Part shown: positions 7,304 through 15,160 of the stretch, piece by piece
How the letters are laid out: every line of letters starts with the position of its first letter
Numbering within the stretch: position 1 is the first letter of the stretch
DNA from: Chryseobacterium sp. R2A-55
GTDB lineage: Bacteria > Bacteroidota > Bacteroidia > Flavobacteriales > Weeksellaceae
Direction: 5' to 3'
DNA: 64,000 nucleotides
Assembly: GCF_021401085.1 (NCBI RefSeq)
Contig: NZ_JACBFP010000002.1
Location: 62,001-126,000 of the forward strand
Notes under the pieces: model-generated
Seen by the model: only the letters and a program-made list of their open reading frames with translations
The model's database searches: none
What the model was told of the DNA's origin: nothing
Position numbers and translations under genes: made by a program

Positions 7304-9442
7304 CTATTTCACCAAAGTCATTTCACTGATTAAGTGACCTGCTTTTCCGTAAATGTCAATCGTCCAAAGTACCATTCTGACGTCCACGTTAATGGTTTTT
7401 TGCCATTTTTTGTCAAAGATAATGTCACCACTCAAAGCTTCACTGTTTCCGTCAAAAGCCAGACCCAGTAGATTTCCATGAGCATCCAGAATTGGTGATC
7501 CTGAGTTCCCACCGGTAATGTCATTATTGGAAAGGAAGTTTACAGGCATAAATCCTTTTTTGTCTTTGTATTGTCCGAAATTTTTCTTCTTCACCAGTTC
7601 CAGGAATCTTTGCGGCAAGTCGAACTCCTCATCACCTTTCTTGTATTTGGCGACCATTCCTCTGGTATCAGTGTAATAGTTATCTTTTTCACTGATTCCG
7701 TAATAATTTCTGTCTGCTCTTTCTGGCAAGGTGTTCACAGAACCGTAAGTCAATCTCATCGTAGAATTTGCATCTGGATAGAAAGAGTGATTTGGCTGTG
7801 ATTTTCTAAGTCCATCCAAAAATATTCTGCTGTTTTTTGCAAATGCGTCATCAACTTTTGAATATTTTTCAGCCAATAATTTTTGGTCTTCACTAAAGCC
7901 ATTGGCAATTTTCAACAATGGGTCTGAATCAAGTTTTAATTTGTCTGGGTTATTCAAAAAGTTGGTTGCAGATTCCTTAGTTGCGAAAATTGAAGAAAAA
8001 GCAACTGTGGAAAGCTTGTCTGCATCTACTGACAGCAGCGTTGGGGAAGCAACATCTTTGCTTACTTTCTGTTGATAAAGCCCAACCATTGAATTGATCA
8101 TTTCACCCTCCAATTCCGTGTTCAATCCATCATACATTCTTGCAATTCCGTCGGTAACTTTTGTTTTCATCGCTGCTTTTCCGGCATCGTCCTGATCCAC
8201 ATAAGTTTTCAGCAAAGATCCCAACTGGTAGGCAATTCCCAGATATTTTGCATTACGCTGCAACTGAGAGGCATAGTTTCGCTCCACATTTCTGCTGGAG
8301 AACTGCTTGTAATTGGATTGGATTTCTGCTAGAACATTCCCGTAAACAGGCTCATTTTCTGGAAGCAGCGCCCAAGTCTGAAATTTTTCTTCCAGTGCTC
8401 TCTTATCGGCAACCGTTCCATTTTTTTCCACCGCATCAATTGTTCCCTGTCGGTTTTTCCAGTAGTTTGCAACTGAGGCATATTGGGAAGCGTAATGAAG
8501 TTTGGTCGCCTGATCTTTGTCCATGTACTTTTTCATCACATCCATTGCCAACTTAGATGACTGAACCCAAGCTGGATAATCTTTATTGACCATTTGCTCA
8601 ATTCCAAACGAAGTCAAGTAGCGGTTTGTTCTTCCCGGATACCCCACAATCATTGTGAAATCGCCAGGTTTGTAGCCTTTAAGTGAAATTGGAAGTGCAT
8701 GTTTAGGCTTCATCGGCACGTTGCTCGGCGAATATTCGGCAGGATTACCATTGGCATCCGCATAAACTCTGAAGACAGAAAAATCCACGGTATGTCTTGG
8801 CCACTCCCAGTTATCAGTGTCACCACCATATTTTCCCAATGAATTTGGTGGAGTCCCCACCAATCTTACATCCTTAAAATCTTGGTAAACGAAATAGTAA
8901 AACTCATTTCCATTAAAGAAATCTCTTACGACCACCGTATATTTTCCGTTTTGGGAATTTTCATTCTGAATGGCTTTATATTCTGCATCGATGATGTTTT
9001 TTCTTTCTTCGGCTGACAGGTTATTATTTAATTTAGAATTAATTTTTGCCGAAACATCATCCATTCTAACCAAAAACCTTACAGAAAGTCCCTTTGCAGG
9101 AATTTCCTCAGATTTTTTCATGGCCCAGAATCCATTGGTCAAATAATCTTTTTCCGGAGTTGAAAGTGCTGCAATCTGTCCATAACCACAGTGGTGATTA
9201 GTAAAAAGCAAACCTTCTTTGGAAACGATCTCAGCGGTACATCCGCCGCCAAACTGCACGATGGCATCTTTCAGGCTGGAGTTATTTACCGAATAAATTT
9301 CTTCGGGGGTTAGTTTTAGACCTTCTTTCTGCATATCAACTCCATTGAGACGCTTGATCATGGACAAAAGCCACATTCCTTCATCTGCTCTGATTTGTAA
9401 AAAGCTCAGCATAAAGGTGAGCAGTAATAATATTCGCTTCAT
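7304..9442 (-). CDS. S46 family dipeptidyl-peptidase, DPP7-like
   Basis: S46 enzymes are periplasmic chymotrypsin-fold exopeptidases that release dipeptides from oligopeptides, feeding amino-acid-using Bacteroidota. The 712-residue product has a signal peptide (residues 1-19), the family N-terminus DEGMWL, the catalytic-His segment NHHCGYG (residues 82-88) and the serine motif GNSGSP near the C-terminus. Eighteen residues after the catalytic Ser comes Gly in GLAFDGN; by established knowledge of the family this position is Gly in DPP7 (hydrophobic P1) and Arg in DPP11 (acidic P1), so a DPP7-like specificity is inferred. It is transcribed alone. Confidence 0.92.
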   Translation of the reverse strand: MKRILLLLTFMLSFLQIRADEGMWLLSMIKRLNGVDMQKEGLKLTPEEIYSVNNSSLKDAIVQFGGGCTAEIVSKEGLLFTNHHCGYGQIAALSTPEKDYLTNGFWAMKKSEEIPAKGLSVRFLVRMDDVSAKINSKLNNNLSAEERKNIIDAEYKAIQNENSQNGKYTVVVRDFFNGNEFYYFVYQDFKDVRLVGTPPNSLGKYGGDTDNWEWPRHTVDFSVFRVYADANGNPAEYSPSNVPMKPKHALPISLKGYKPGDFTMIVGYPGRTNRYLTSFGIEQMVNKDYPAWVQSSKLAMDVMKKYMDKDQATKLHYASQYASVANYWKNRQGTIDAVEKNGTVADKRALEEKFQTWALLPENEPVYGNVLAEIQSNYKQFSSRNVERNYASQLQRNAKYLGIAYQLGSLLKTYVDQDDAGKAAMKTKVTDGIARMYDGLNTELEGEMINSMVGLYQQKVSKDVASPTLLSVDADKLSTVAFSSIFATKESATNFLNNPDKLKLDSDPLLKIANGFSEDQKLLAEKYSKVDDAFAKNSRIFLDGLRKSQPNHSFYPDANSTMRLTYGSVNTLPERADRNYYGISEKDNYYTDTRGMVAKYKKGDEEFDLPQRFLELVKKKNFGQYKDKKGFMPVNFLSNNDITGGNSGSPILDAHGNLLGLAFDGNSEALSGDIIFDKKWQKTINVDVRMVLWTIDIYGKAGHLISEMTLVK

Positions 9443-9516
9443 AAGTAAAATTTTAATTGCGCTAATTTAAGCAAATCATTTCAAATTCTGAAAGGCAAAA
9501 GTCAGCCAGAAAAAGC

Positions 9517-9544
9517 AAAAGGGTCTGATTTCTCAGACCCTTTT
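9517..9544 (-). terminator. Terminator of the T9SS-sorted protein gene
   Basis: AAAAGGGTCTGA (9517-9528) and TCAGACCCTTTT (9533-9544) form a perfect 12-bp stem with a 4-base loop. On the minus strand it follows the stop codon at 9568 and ends in T residues. Confidence 0.8.
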
Positions 9545-9567
9545 GAACAATTATGATTTAGAAAAAA

Positions 9568-10923
9568 TTATTTCTTGATCAATTTTGTGTTTTCCACTGC
9601 ACCTCCGCCGTAATTCACCTGAAGGATGTATGTTCCTTTAGCTAAATTAGAAACGTTGATTTGGCTTCCTTTTGCACCATCAACTCTTTTTCCGGAAAGA
9701 TCGATAATGTTCACATATTCAATTTTTTTGTTTGAAGTTACATTCACCACGTCTGTTGCTGGGTTAGGATAAACTTTCAAAGCGGATTTCACTGCGGTTT
9801 CAGAAGTAGCCAACGCTAAGTTACCGGAAAACTTCATGATACCTCTAGTTCCTGCAGGTCCATCACTGAACTGTCCAGCCCAACCAGTAGTAGGATTAAG
9901 GAATTGAACCTTTGTTCTTTGTTCATCCGTATCAATAGAAGTCCAGGTATGACCACCGTCAGTACTATATGCCGAACCCATCCATCCTGTAACCTGGAAA
10001 TTAGAACCGGTTGTAACATAGGTATTCGCGGTTCCAGGCACATAGGAAATACCTGCAGAATAGAAAGTTCCCGTAGGCGTGATTAGATCCCAATTTGCAC
10101 CACCATCTGAAGATTCATAAAGTGAAGCTGTTGCTGTAGCCGGTGATCCAGCTCCGTCAACTGCGATCAAAAGACCCTTTGATGCAGAACTAAACGCCAT
10201 TTCTCCAGAAGAACCGGTAGTTATTACCCCACCAAAATCAAGTACCGGTGAATAAGCTGCAGTCCAAGTTGCACCACGGTCTGGTGAGTGCAGAATTCGT
10301 CCTTGGCTTGTTCCTACCCAGATATGGTCACCCAAAACTTTTTTAATTCCCACATAGGTAAATTCATCAGTACTTATCGCTGTCGGTGCTGTGGTTATCG
10401 CTGTCCAAGAAGTTCCACCGTTTGAAGTTTTGTACATTTCAAACTTTGAACCGGCGGGAGTTGGGTCCCCGGAAGTCCAACCGTTATTTGCATCCCAGAA
10501 ATACACGTGGTTAGCAAAGGAAGCCGAAGTATATCCCGGTAATTGTTGGGTCCAAGAAGTCCCGCCATTTGTAGTTTTCCAAACTCTGTTTGCATTCGTT
10601 CCCGCAGCAAAAGGAGCAGTTACAATCCAAGCCGTGTTTGCATCAATCGCAGCAATATCAGAGAACAAAGCATTTGAACCTGGGCCGGAAACGGCACTTG
10701 CAGTCCAAGTGGCACCACCATTAGTAGTTCTTCCAATCATTTTAGGATAGCTATTTGCAGTTCCGCTTCCGTCATAAGGGAAAGTCCAAACGGTATTGGC
10801 GTCGATAATTACCATTTCATCGATACCGTAATTTGCAGGGAAATTAGTAGGCTGTGCTATCCAACTTTGTGCCTGAGTCATCATTGCAGACACAGCAAAA
10901 ACTGAAAGTAAAAGTTTTTTCAT
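9568..10923 (-). CDS. Secreted beta-propeller (BNR/YCF48-like) protein with T9SS type A sorting domain
   Basis: The 451-residue protein begins with a signal peptide (residues 1-18, ending AQA). Its body has repeated TNGGATW, TNGGTSW, SDGGANW and TDGGHTW motifs, the pattern of BNR/sialidase-like or YCF48 beta-propellers. The last 75 or so residues (from LKVYPNPATD to LIKK) form the Por secretion system sorting domain, so the protein is exported to the periplasm by Sec and across the outer membrane by the type IX system. No catalytic residues can be assigned; a binding or structural role is as likely as an enzymatic one. Confidence 0.88.
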   Translation of the reverse strand: MKKLLLSVFAVSAMMTQAQSWIAQPTNFPANYGIDEMVIIDANTVWTFPYDGSGTANSYPKMIGRTTNGGATWTASAVSGPGSNALFSDIAAIDANTAWIVTAPFAAGTNANRVWKTTNGGTSWTQQLPGYTSASFANHVYFWDANNGWTSGDPTPAGSKFEMYKTSNGGTSWTAITTAPTAISTDEFTYVGIKKVLGDHIWVGTSQGRILHSPDRGATWTAAYSPVLDFGGVITTGSSGEMAFSSASKGLLIAVDGAGSPATATASLYESSDGGANWDLITPTGTFYSAGISYVPGTANTYVTTGSNFQVTGWMGSAYSTDGGHTWTSIDTDEQRTKVQFLNPTTGWAGQFSDGPAGTRGIMKFSGNLALATSETAVKSALKVYPNPATDVVNVTSNKKIEYVNIIDLSGKRVDGAKGSQINVSNLAKGTYILQVNYGGGAVENTKLIKK

Positions 10924-11075
10924 AATCTTATAAGTTTAATGATTTTTTGTAAAAGTATATAATTCGGAATTAATATGCAAATAAAGTTGTGATAAATTTG
11001 ATGTTTAGGCAAAATCCTAACAAATTTGTTGAATTGAAAAAAAACAAAAAATCAACTTTCAACCTCCAGGTAATT

Positions 11076-11534
11076 TTATGGATGAAATGGAATTTTTACC
11101 ATTTCAGTATGGGGAATGTCATCTTCCAAATATTTCTTGCCGGTATCTCTAAATCCAAATCCAGTGTAAAATCTAAGGAGATAATCCTGCGCAGAAATCC
11201 TGATTTCGTGGGTCCGAAATCTGTTTTCAATGGCATTTATTGCGAATGTCATCACCGTTTTTCCGAGGTTCAAATTCCGATATTTTAGAGCAGTAAGCAC
11301 TCTTCCAACTGATGCTTCGCGATATTTAACACCGCGGTCAAAAATCCTGCAATAGGCGACCAACTCATCTTGTAGTTCGCCCCAAATGTGAACCGCTTTC
11401 CCATCAAATCCGTCAAGTTCCGGATACGGGCAGTTTTGTTCCACCACGAAAACTTCGATCCTCGCTTTCATGATTTTATAAAGTTCTTCGGTGGTCAATT
11501 GTTCGAAGGATTTTATTTTCCAAAGAATATCCAT
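11076..11534 (-). CDS. GNAT family N-acetyltransferase, ElaA-like
   Basis: The 152-residue product opens with the ELYKIMKARIEVFVVEQNCPYPELDG block typical of ElaA-type GNAT proteins, followed by VGRVLTALKYRNLNLGKTVM, which occupies the place of the acetyl-CoA pyrophosphate-binding motif A, and the C-terminal YTGFGF segment. The substrate is unknown. It lies 40 bases downstream of engB on the same strand and may be in one transcript with it. The 150-base gap to the next gene is AT-rich with no clear element. Confidence 0.85.
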   Translation of the reverse strand: MDILWKIKSFEQLTTEELYKIMKARIEVFVVEQNCPYPELDGFDGKAVHIWGELQDELVAYCRIFDRGVKYREASVGRVLTALKYRNLNLGKTVMTFAINAIENRFRTHEIRISAQDYLLRFYTGFGFRDTGKKYLEDDIPHTEMVKIPFHP

Positions 11535-11574
11535 ATCTAATTAATTATCCAGAATCATGATCTAAAGAAAAAGA

Positions 11575-12195
11575 TCAAACAAAATTGACATGATTGTTTT
11601 CCAGGAAGGCATTAGTTTTCGCGATGAAATTCAAGATTTCCTCACCGCCGGTTTTCTTTTCTGCCGAAGTGAGATAAGTCTCGGGCAAATCTTCCCAGGT
11701 TTTCAGCAGTTCAGCTTTATAATGCTCCACTTTCAATTCGGATTCCTTGGGTTTCAGTTTATCTGATTTGGTGAAAACAATGGAAAAGGGAATGGAGTTT
11801 TCTCCGCACCATTCAATGAATTCCAGATCAATTTTTTGTGGTGAATGCCTGGAGTCTACCAAGATAAAAAGATTCACCAGGTTTTTTCGGTTCAGGATAT
11901 AATTAGTGATCAGCTTCTCAAAATCTTTCCGGCTGCTTTTCGAAACTTTGGCATAGCCATATCCCGGCAAGTCTGTCAAATACCAGTTGTCATTCACCAG
12001 AAAATGATTGATCAACTGGGTCTTTCCTGGAGTTTGAGAGGTCTTCGCCAAATCTTTACGGTTCATCAGCGCATTGATCAGTGATGATTTTCCCACATTT
12101 GATCTTCCAATAAAGGCATATTCCGGCAGGTTCGGTTCTGGGCAGTTTTGCCACTTCTCACTGCTTTTCACAAATTCAGCTGTCTTGATAACCAT
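11575..12195 (-). CDS. engB: Ribosome biogenesis GTP-binding protein EngB (YihA/YsxC)
   Basis: A TRAFAC-class GTPase that assists assembly of the large ribosomal subunit. The 206-residue length is normal. The G1 motif GRSNVGKSS is near residue 30, G3 is DLPGYGYAKVS near 75, and G4 is TKSDK near 142. The minus-strand -7 motif (CAAATTTA on the plus strand, 12209-12216) lies 13 bases upstream of the start. It is followed by the GNAT gene. Confidence 0.95.
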   Translation of the reverse strand: MVIKTAEFVKSSEKWQNCPEPNLPEYAFIGRSNVGKSSLINALMNRKDLAKTSQTPGKTQLINHFLVNDNWYLTDLPGYGYAKVSKSSRKDFEKLITNYILNRKNLVNLFILVDSRHSPQKIDLEFIEWCGENSIPFSIVFTKSDKLKPKESELKVEHYKAELLKTWEDLPETYLTSAEKKTGGEEILNFIAKTNAFLENNHVNFV

Positions 12196-12252
12196 CTCTA
12201 TTTTTATTCAAATTTAGTGAAATAAAAAATGGAAGTTAAACTTCCACCTCGT

Positions 12253-13017
12253 CTATTTTTTTCGATTTTCCAACCAGTTGAATAGGATTTCATTGAATTC
12301 ATCAGGTTTTTCCATCATTGCTGCATGTCCGCACTTATCCAGCCAAAACAGGTGAGAGTCTGGAATCAGCCTATCCATTTCGATGGCTACTTCTGGCGGG
12401 GTTACATTATCCTGTTTTCCCCAAATTAGGCAGGTAGGAACCGGTATTTTATGCAACTCTTTTTCCATATTATGCTTAATGGCGCTTCTTGCAAGCATCA
12501 CGGTTTTGATCCCCTTTCCCCGGTCATTCACAATTGAAAAAACCTCATCCACCAATTCTTCGGTGGCAATTTCGGGGTCATAAAAAACCTCTTCAGCCTT
12601 CTTCTTGATATAGTCTCGGTCACTTTTTCGCGGAAAACTGTCTCCAAATGAACGTTCATACAATCCCGAACTCCCTGTCAGCACCAAATGCGTCACCACA
12701 TCCGGACGAGCCAAGGTCAAAATCAAACCGACATGTCCTCCCATTGAATTTCCCACTACAATTGCGGGTTCACCCACTTCTTCTTCTATAAACCTCGCCA
12801 CAAACTTCGCGATGGAGGTGAGATTGGTATTGAGTACAGGCAAATCGTAAATGGGTAAATCAGGAAAATATACACGGTATCCCCTCGCCGAAAAATAAGA
12901 AATCAGTTTGGTGAAATTACTCAGACCACCCATCAATCCCTGCAAAAGAACGATCGGACGACCTTCACCTTCCGCTAGATATTTGAATTGTTTGGTTTTT
13001 TTCTTTTTAAATAACAT
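12253..13017 (-). CDS. Alpha/beta hydrolase
   Basis: The 254-residue soluble protein has the alpha/beta-hydrolase order of motifs: an oxyanion region LLQGLMGG near residue 27, the nucleophile elbow GNSMGG near residue 93, the acid in WGKQDNVTPP near 199 and the catalytic His in CGHAAMMEKP near 230. This matches broad esterase/lyase-type hydrolases (MhpC-like); the substrate cannot be inferred. A CAAATTTA motif at 13049-13056 provides a minus-strand -7 element. It diverges from the mraZ cluster. Confidence 0.88.
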   Translation of the reverse strand: MLFKKKKTKQFKYLAEGEGRPIVLLQGLMGGLSNFTKLISYFSARGYRVYFPDLPIYDLPVLNTNLTSIAKFVARFIEEEVGEPAIVVGNSMGGHVGLILTLARPDVVTHLVLTGSSGLYERSFGDSFPRKSDRDYIKKKAEEVFYDPEIATEELVDEVFSIVNDRGKGIKTVMLARSAIKHNMEKELHKIPVPTCLIWGKQDNVTPPEVAIEMDRLIPDSHLFWLDKCGHAAMMEKPDEFNEILFNWLENRKK

Positions 13018-13226
13018 AAATTTTCCTCAATAGGCGATTGCAAAAATACAAATTTAACCTCAAAATTAATTTTTTTCACATCAAAAGTATTGGTTAATGT
13101 GACAATATTCAACAAATATGATGTTTTTCACCTCCATTTGTTTTTCAAAAACCAGACCATCGCTAACTTATTTTTTATCAATAGATTACCCGATGATTTC
13201 AAAACTTATTAACATTAAGTCAAAAA

Positions 13227-13241
13227 GTGGGAAAAAGTGGG
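13227..13241 (+). promoter_or_regulatory. Tandem MraZ-box-like operator
   Basis: GTGGG at 13227-13231 is repeated at 13237-13241 with a period of exactly 10 bases, in the context AAAAAGTGGGAAAAAGTGGG. MraZ of other bacteria binds short direct TGGGN repeats with this helical spacing upstream of its own operon, so autoregulation of the dcw cluster is inferred. Confidence 0.7.
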
Positions 13242-13261
13242 AAAATTTCAAAATTATTATA

Positions 13262-13269
13262 TAAATTTG
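13262..13269 (+). promoter_or_regulatory. Candidate -7 element of mraZ
   Basis: TAAATTTG fits TAnnTTTG and ends six bases before the ATG at 13276, just downstream of the GTGGG boxes. If used, the mraZ message would be nearly leaderless and a protein on the boxes would sit in the -45 to -30 region. Confidence 0.45.
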
Positions 13270-13275
13270 TCCCAA

Positions 13276-13749
13276 ATGATTAATTTCTACGAGACATACG
13301 AGTGCAAAATCGATGATAAAGGCCGACTGAAACTGCCTTCATCAGCGGTAAAGCATCTGGAAGATCTCGGTGGGGAATTTGTAGTGAAACGTTCGGTTTT
13401 CAACAGCTGCCTTGAAGTATATCCGATGAAATCCTGGAACCAAAGGATGGAAACTATTGGAAGACTGAACCGGTTTGTGAAAAAAAACCTGGAATTCATC
13501 CGCAAATATACCGCCGGACTAAAAACTGTGGAAATTGACAGAGCCGAAAGAATCCTTATTGCCAAAGATTTAAAATCGTTTGCAAATCTCGAAAAAGAAA
13601 TTGTAATCGCCGGCATGATCGATTATTTCGAAGTCTGGGATAAAACCAGCTATGAAGAAAACGTCAAAACTGATGAATACGATTTTGCCCAATTGACGGA
13701 AGACGTAATGGGAAATTTTGATGCAACCGGTGAATTTACCCCGGATTGA
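13276..13749 (+). CDS. mraZ: Transcriptional regulator MraZ
   Basis: MraZ is an AbrB-fold, ring-forming DNA-binding protein that controls the dcw cluster. The N-terminal half shows the first AbrB-like motif YECKIDDKGRLKLPS; the second swapped-hairpin repeat lies near residues 75-110 (VEIDRAERILI). I chose the ATG at 13276 (157 residues): a GTG at 13237 is in frame, but it lies inside the operator boxes and adds residues absent from the family. The acidic C-terminal tail (from about residue 130) is longer than in E. coli. It is the first gene of the cluster, 88 bases before rsmH. Confidence 0.93.
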   Translation: MINFYETYECKIDDKGRLKLPSSAVKHLEDLGGEFVVKRSVFNSCLEVYPMKSWNQRMETIGRLNRFVKKNLEFIRKYTAGLKTVEIDRAERILIAKDLKSFANLEKEIVIAGMIDYFEVWDKTSYEENVKTDEYDFAQLTEDVMGNFDATGEFTPD

Positions 13750-13837
13750 ATGATGCGTTTTTCATCAAGAAATAATAATACTTAACTTAAAAATTGCCAA
13801 TGCAGTGGATTACCGATCACTGCTAAGCAGATGAACA

Positions 13838-14734
13838 ATGAGTTATCACAACCCCGTATTGCTGAAGAAAAGTGTTGATGATTTGGTCACAAATCCAGAC
13901 GGAATCTATGTGGACGTGACTTTCGGTGGAGGTGGCCACTCAAGGGAAATCCTGAAAAGGCTTTCTGACAAGGGAAAACTCTTCAGTTTCGACCAAGATT
14001 TAGACGCTCTTGAAAACACCATCCGGGATGACCGGTTTACACTGATCAACCAAAATTTCAGGTTTCTGGAAAACTCACTGTTGATGTACGGAATTTCTGC
14101 TGTGGATGGAATTCTCGCCGATCTGGGAGTTTCTTCCCACCAATTTGATGCGGCGGAACGAGGATTTTCGACCAGAAGTAACGCTCCACTAGATATGAGG
14201 ATGAACGTGATGCAGGGTTTGGATGCCAGGAAAGTGATCAATGATTATGAGGAGGAACATTTGGCTGACATTTTTTACCATTACGGCGAACTTCGCGAAG
14301 CAAGAAAATTGGCAAGAGAAATCGTTCATCACAGAAAAACAAAGGCGATTGAAACCACGGAAGATCTTAAAAAACTCTTCAGCTATATTCCACCTCACAA
14401 ACAAAATAAATTTTTTGCACAGGTTTTTCAGGCCGTTAGAATTGAGGTGAATCAGGAACTGGAGGCTTTAAAAGAAATGCTGCTTCAGTCCTACAAGATC
14501 TTGAAACCGGGTGGAAGATTGGTAGTCATTTCTTATCACTCGCTCGAAGACCGTTTGGTAAAGAGATTCTTAAAAAACGGAATGTTCGAAGGTGAACCGA
14601 AAAGAGATATCTACGGCAATTATGACAAAGCATTTGAGCTTCTGCAAACCAAGGCAACCGTTCCCCATGAAGCAGAAATTGAAGAAAACTCCAGAGCCAG
14701 AAGTGCAAAACTGAGAACGGGAATAAAGTTGTGA
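13838..14734 (+). CDS. rsmH: 16S rRNA (cytosine1402-N4)-methyltransferase RsmH (MraW)
   Basis: RsmH uses S-adenosylmethionine to methylate C1402 of 16S rRNA in the ribosomal P site. The product begins YHNPVLL, then has the SAM-binding motif DVTFGGGGHSR near residue 26, the family blocks DGILADLGVSSHQFD and GFSTRSNAPLDMRM, and a C-terminal SYHSLEDRLVKRF. Its 298 residues are the usual length. It follows mraZ, as in most dcw clusters. Confidence 0.96.
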   Translation: MSYHNPVLLKKSVDDLVTNPDGIYVDVTFGGGGHSREILKRLSDKGKLFSFDQDLDALENTIRDDRFTLINQNFRFLENSLLMYGISAVDGILADLGVSSHQFDAAERGFSTRSNAPLDMRMNVMQGLDARKVINDYEEEHLADIFYHYGELREARKLAREIVHHRKTKAIETTEDLKKLFSYIPPHKQNKFFAQVFQAVRIEVNQELEALKEMLLQSYKILKPGGRLVVISYHSLEDRLVKRFLKNGMFEGEPKRDIYGNYDKAFELLQTKATVPHEAEIEENSRARSAKLRTGIKL

Positions 14735-14791
14735 ATTGGCTTCCCCATTCATTCATCAAGGTTGAATGGTGAATTTTAATAGGAACAGAAC

Positions 14792-15160
14792 GTGGCAATC
14801 AAAAAGAGGACATATCGCCCACAGAAAAAACTCACTTTTATTGATATCATAAAAGGGAATTTTCTGAACCGTGATGAAGTGAAAATTCATTACAAATATT
14901 TCCTGTTGGTCTTCGTGTTGCTGATGATTATGATTTACAGCAATCACTTGGTGAGCAAAAAAATCGAGCATGTCAATGATTTAAAAGAACAGACTGAAGA
15001 ATATAAATCCAGAAACGCATATGCACAGAGCAGGTTGATCAAAGTGAAACTGGAATCCGAACTCGGTAAAGAAATGGTTCAGGATTCACTTTTGTCGCTA
15101 GAAAATCACCCGCATAAACTTTTAATAAAACTAGACAGTACTGATGGCGGTGCAAAATGA
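14792..15160 (+). CDS. FtsL-like cell division protein
   Basis: The 122-residue product has a basic cytoplasmic head, one membrane helix (about residues 38-56, LLVFVLLMIMIYS) and a periplasmic coiled coil (residues 58-90), the bitopic layout of FtsL, which links FtsQ and FtsB-like partners to FtsW/FtsI. Position between rsmH and ftsI supports this; sequence conservation with proteobacterial FtsL is low, as is usual. The start is a GTG at 14792, since no in-frame ATG precedes the membrane helix. Its 3' end overlaps ftsI by 17 bases, indicating translational coupling. Confidence 0.8.
   Translation: MAIKKRTYRPQKKLTFIDIIKGNFLNRDEVKIHYKYFLLVFVLLMIMIYSNHLVSKKIEHVNDLKEQTEEYKSRNAYAQSRLIKVKLESELGKEMVQDSLLSLENHPHKLLIKLDSTDGGAK

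Noticed and set aside
7304-9442. DPP11 rather than DPP7 assignment
   Set aside because: The residue 18 positions after the catalytic Ser is Gly (GLAFDGN), whereas DPP11 has Arg there.
14792-15160. Alternative reading of the ftsL-like gene as a stand-alone hypothetical
   Set aside because: Bitopic layout, coiled coil and position between rsmH and ftsI make FtsL the simplest explanation.
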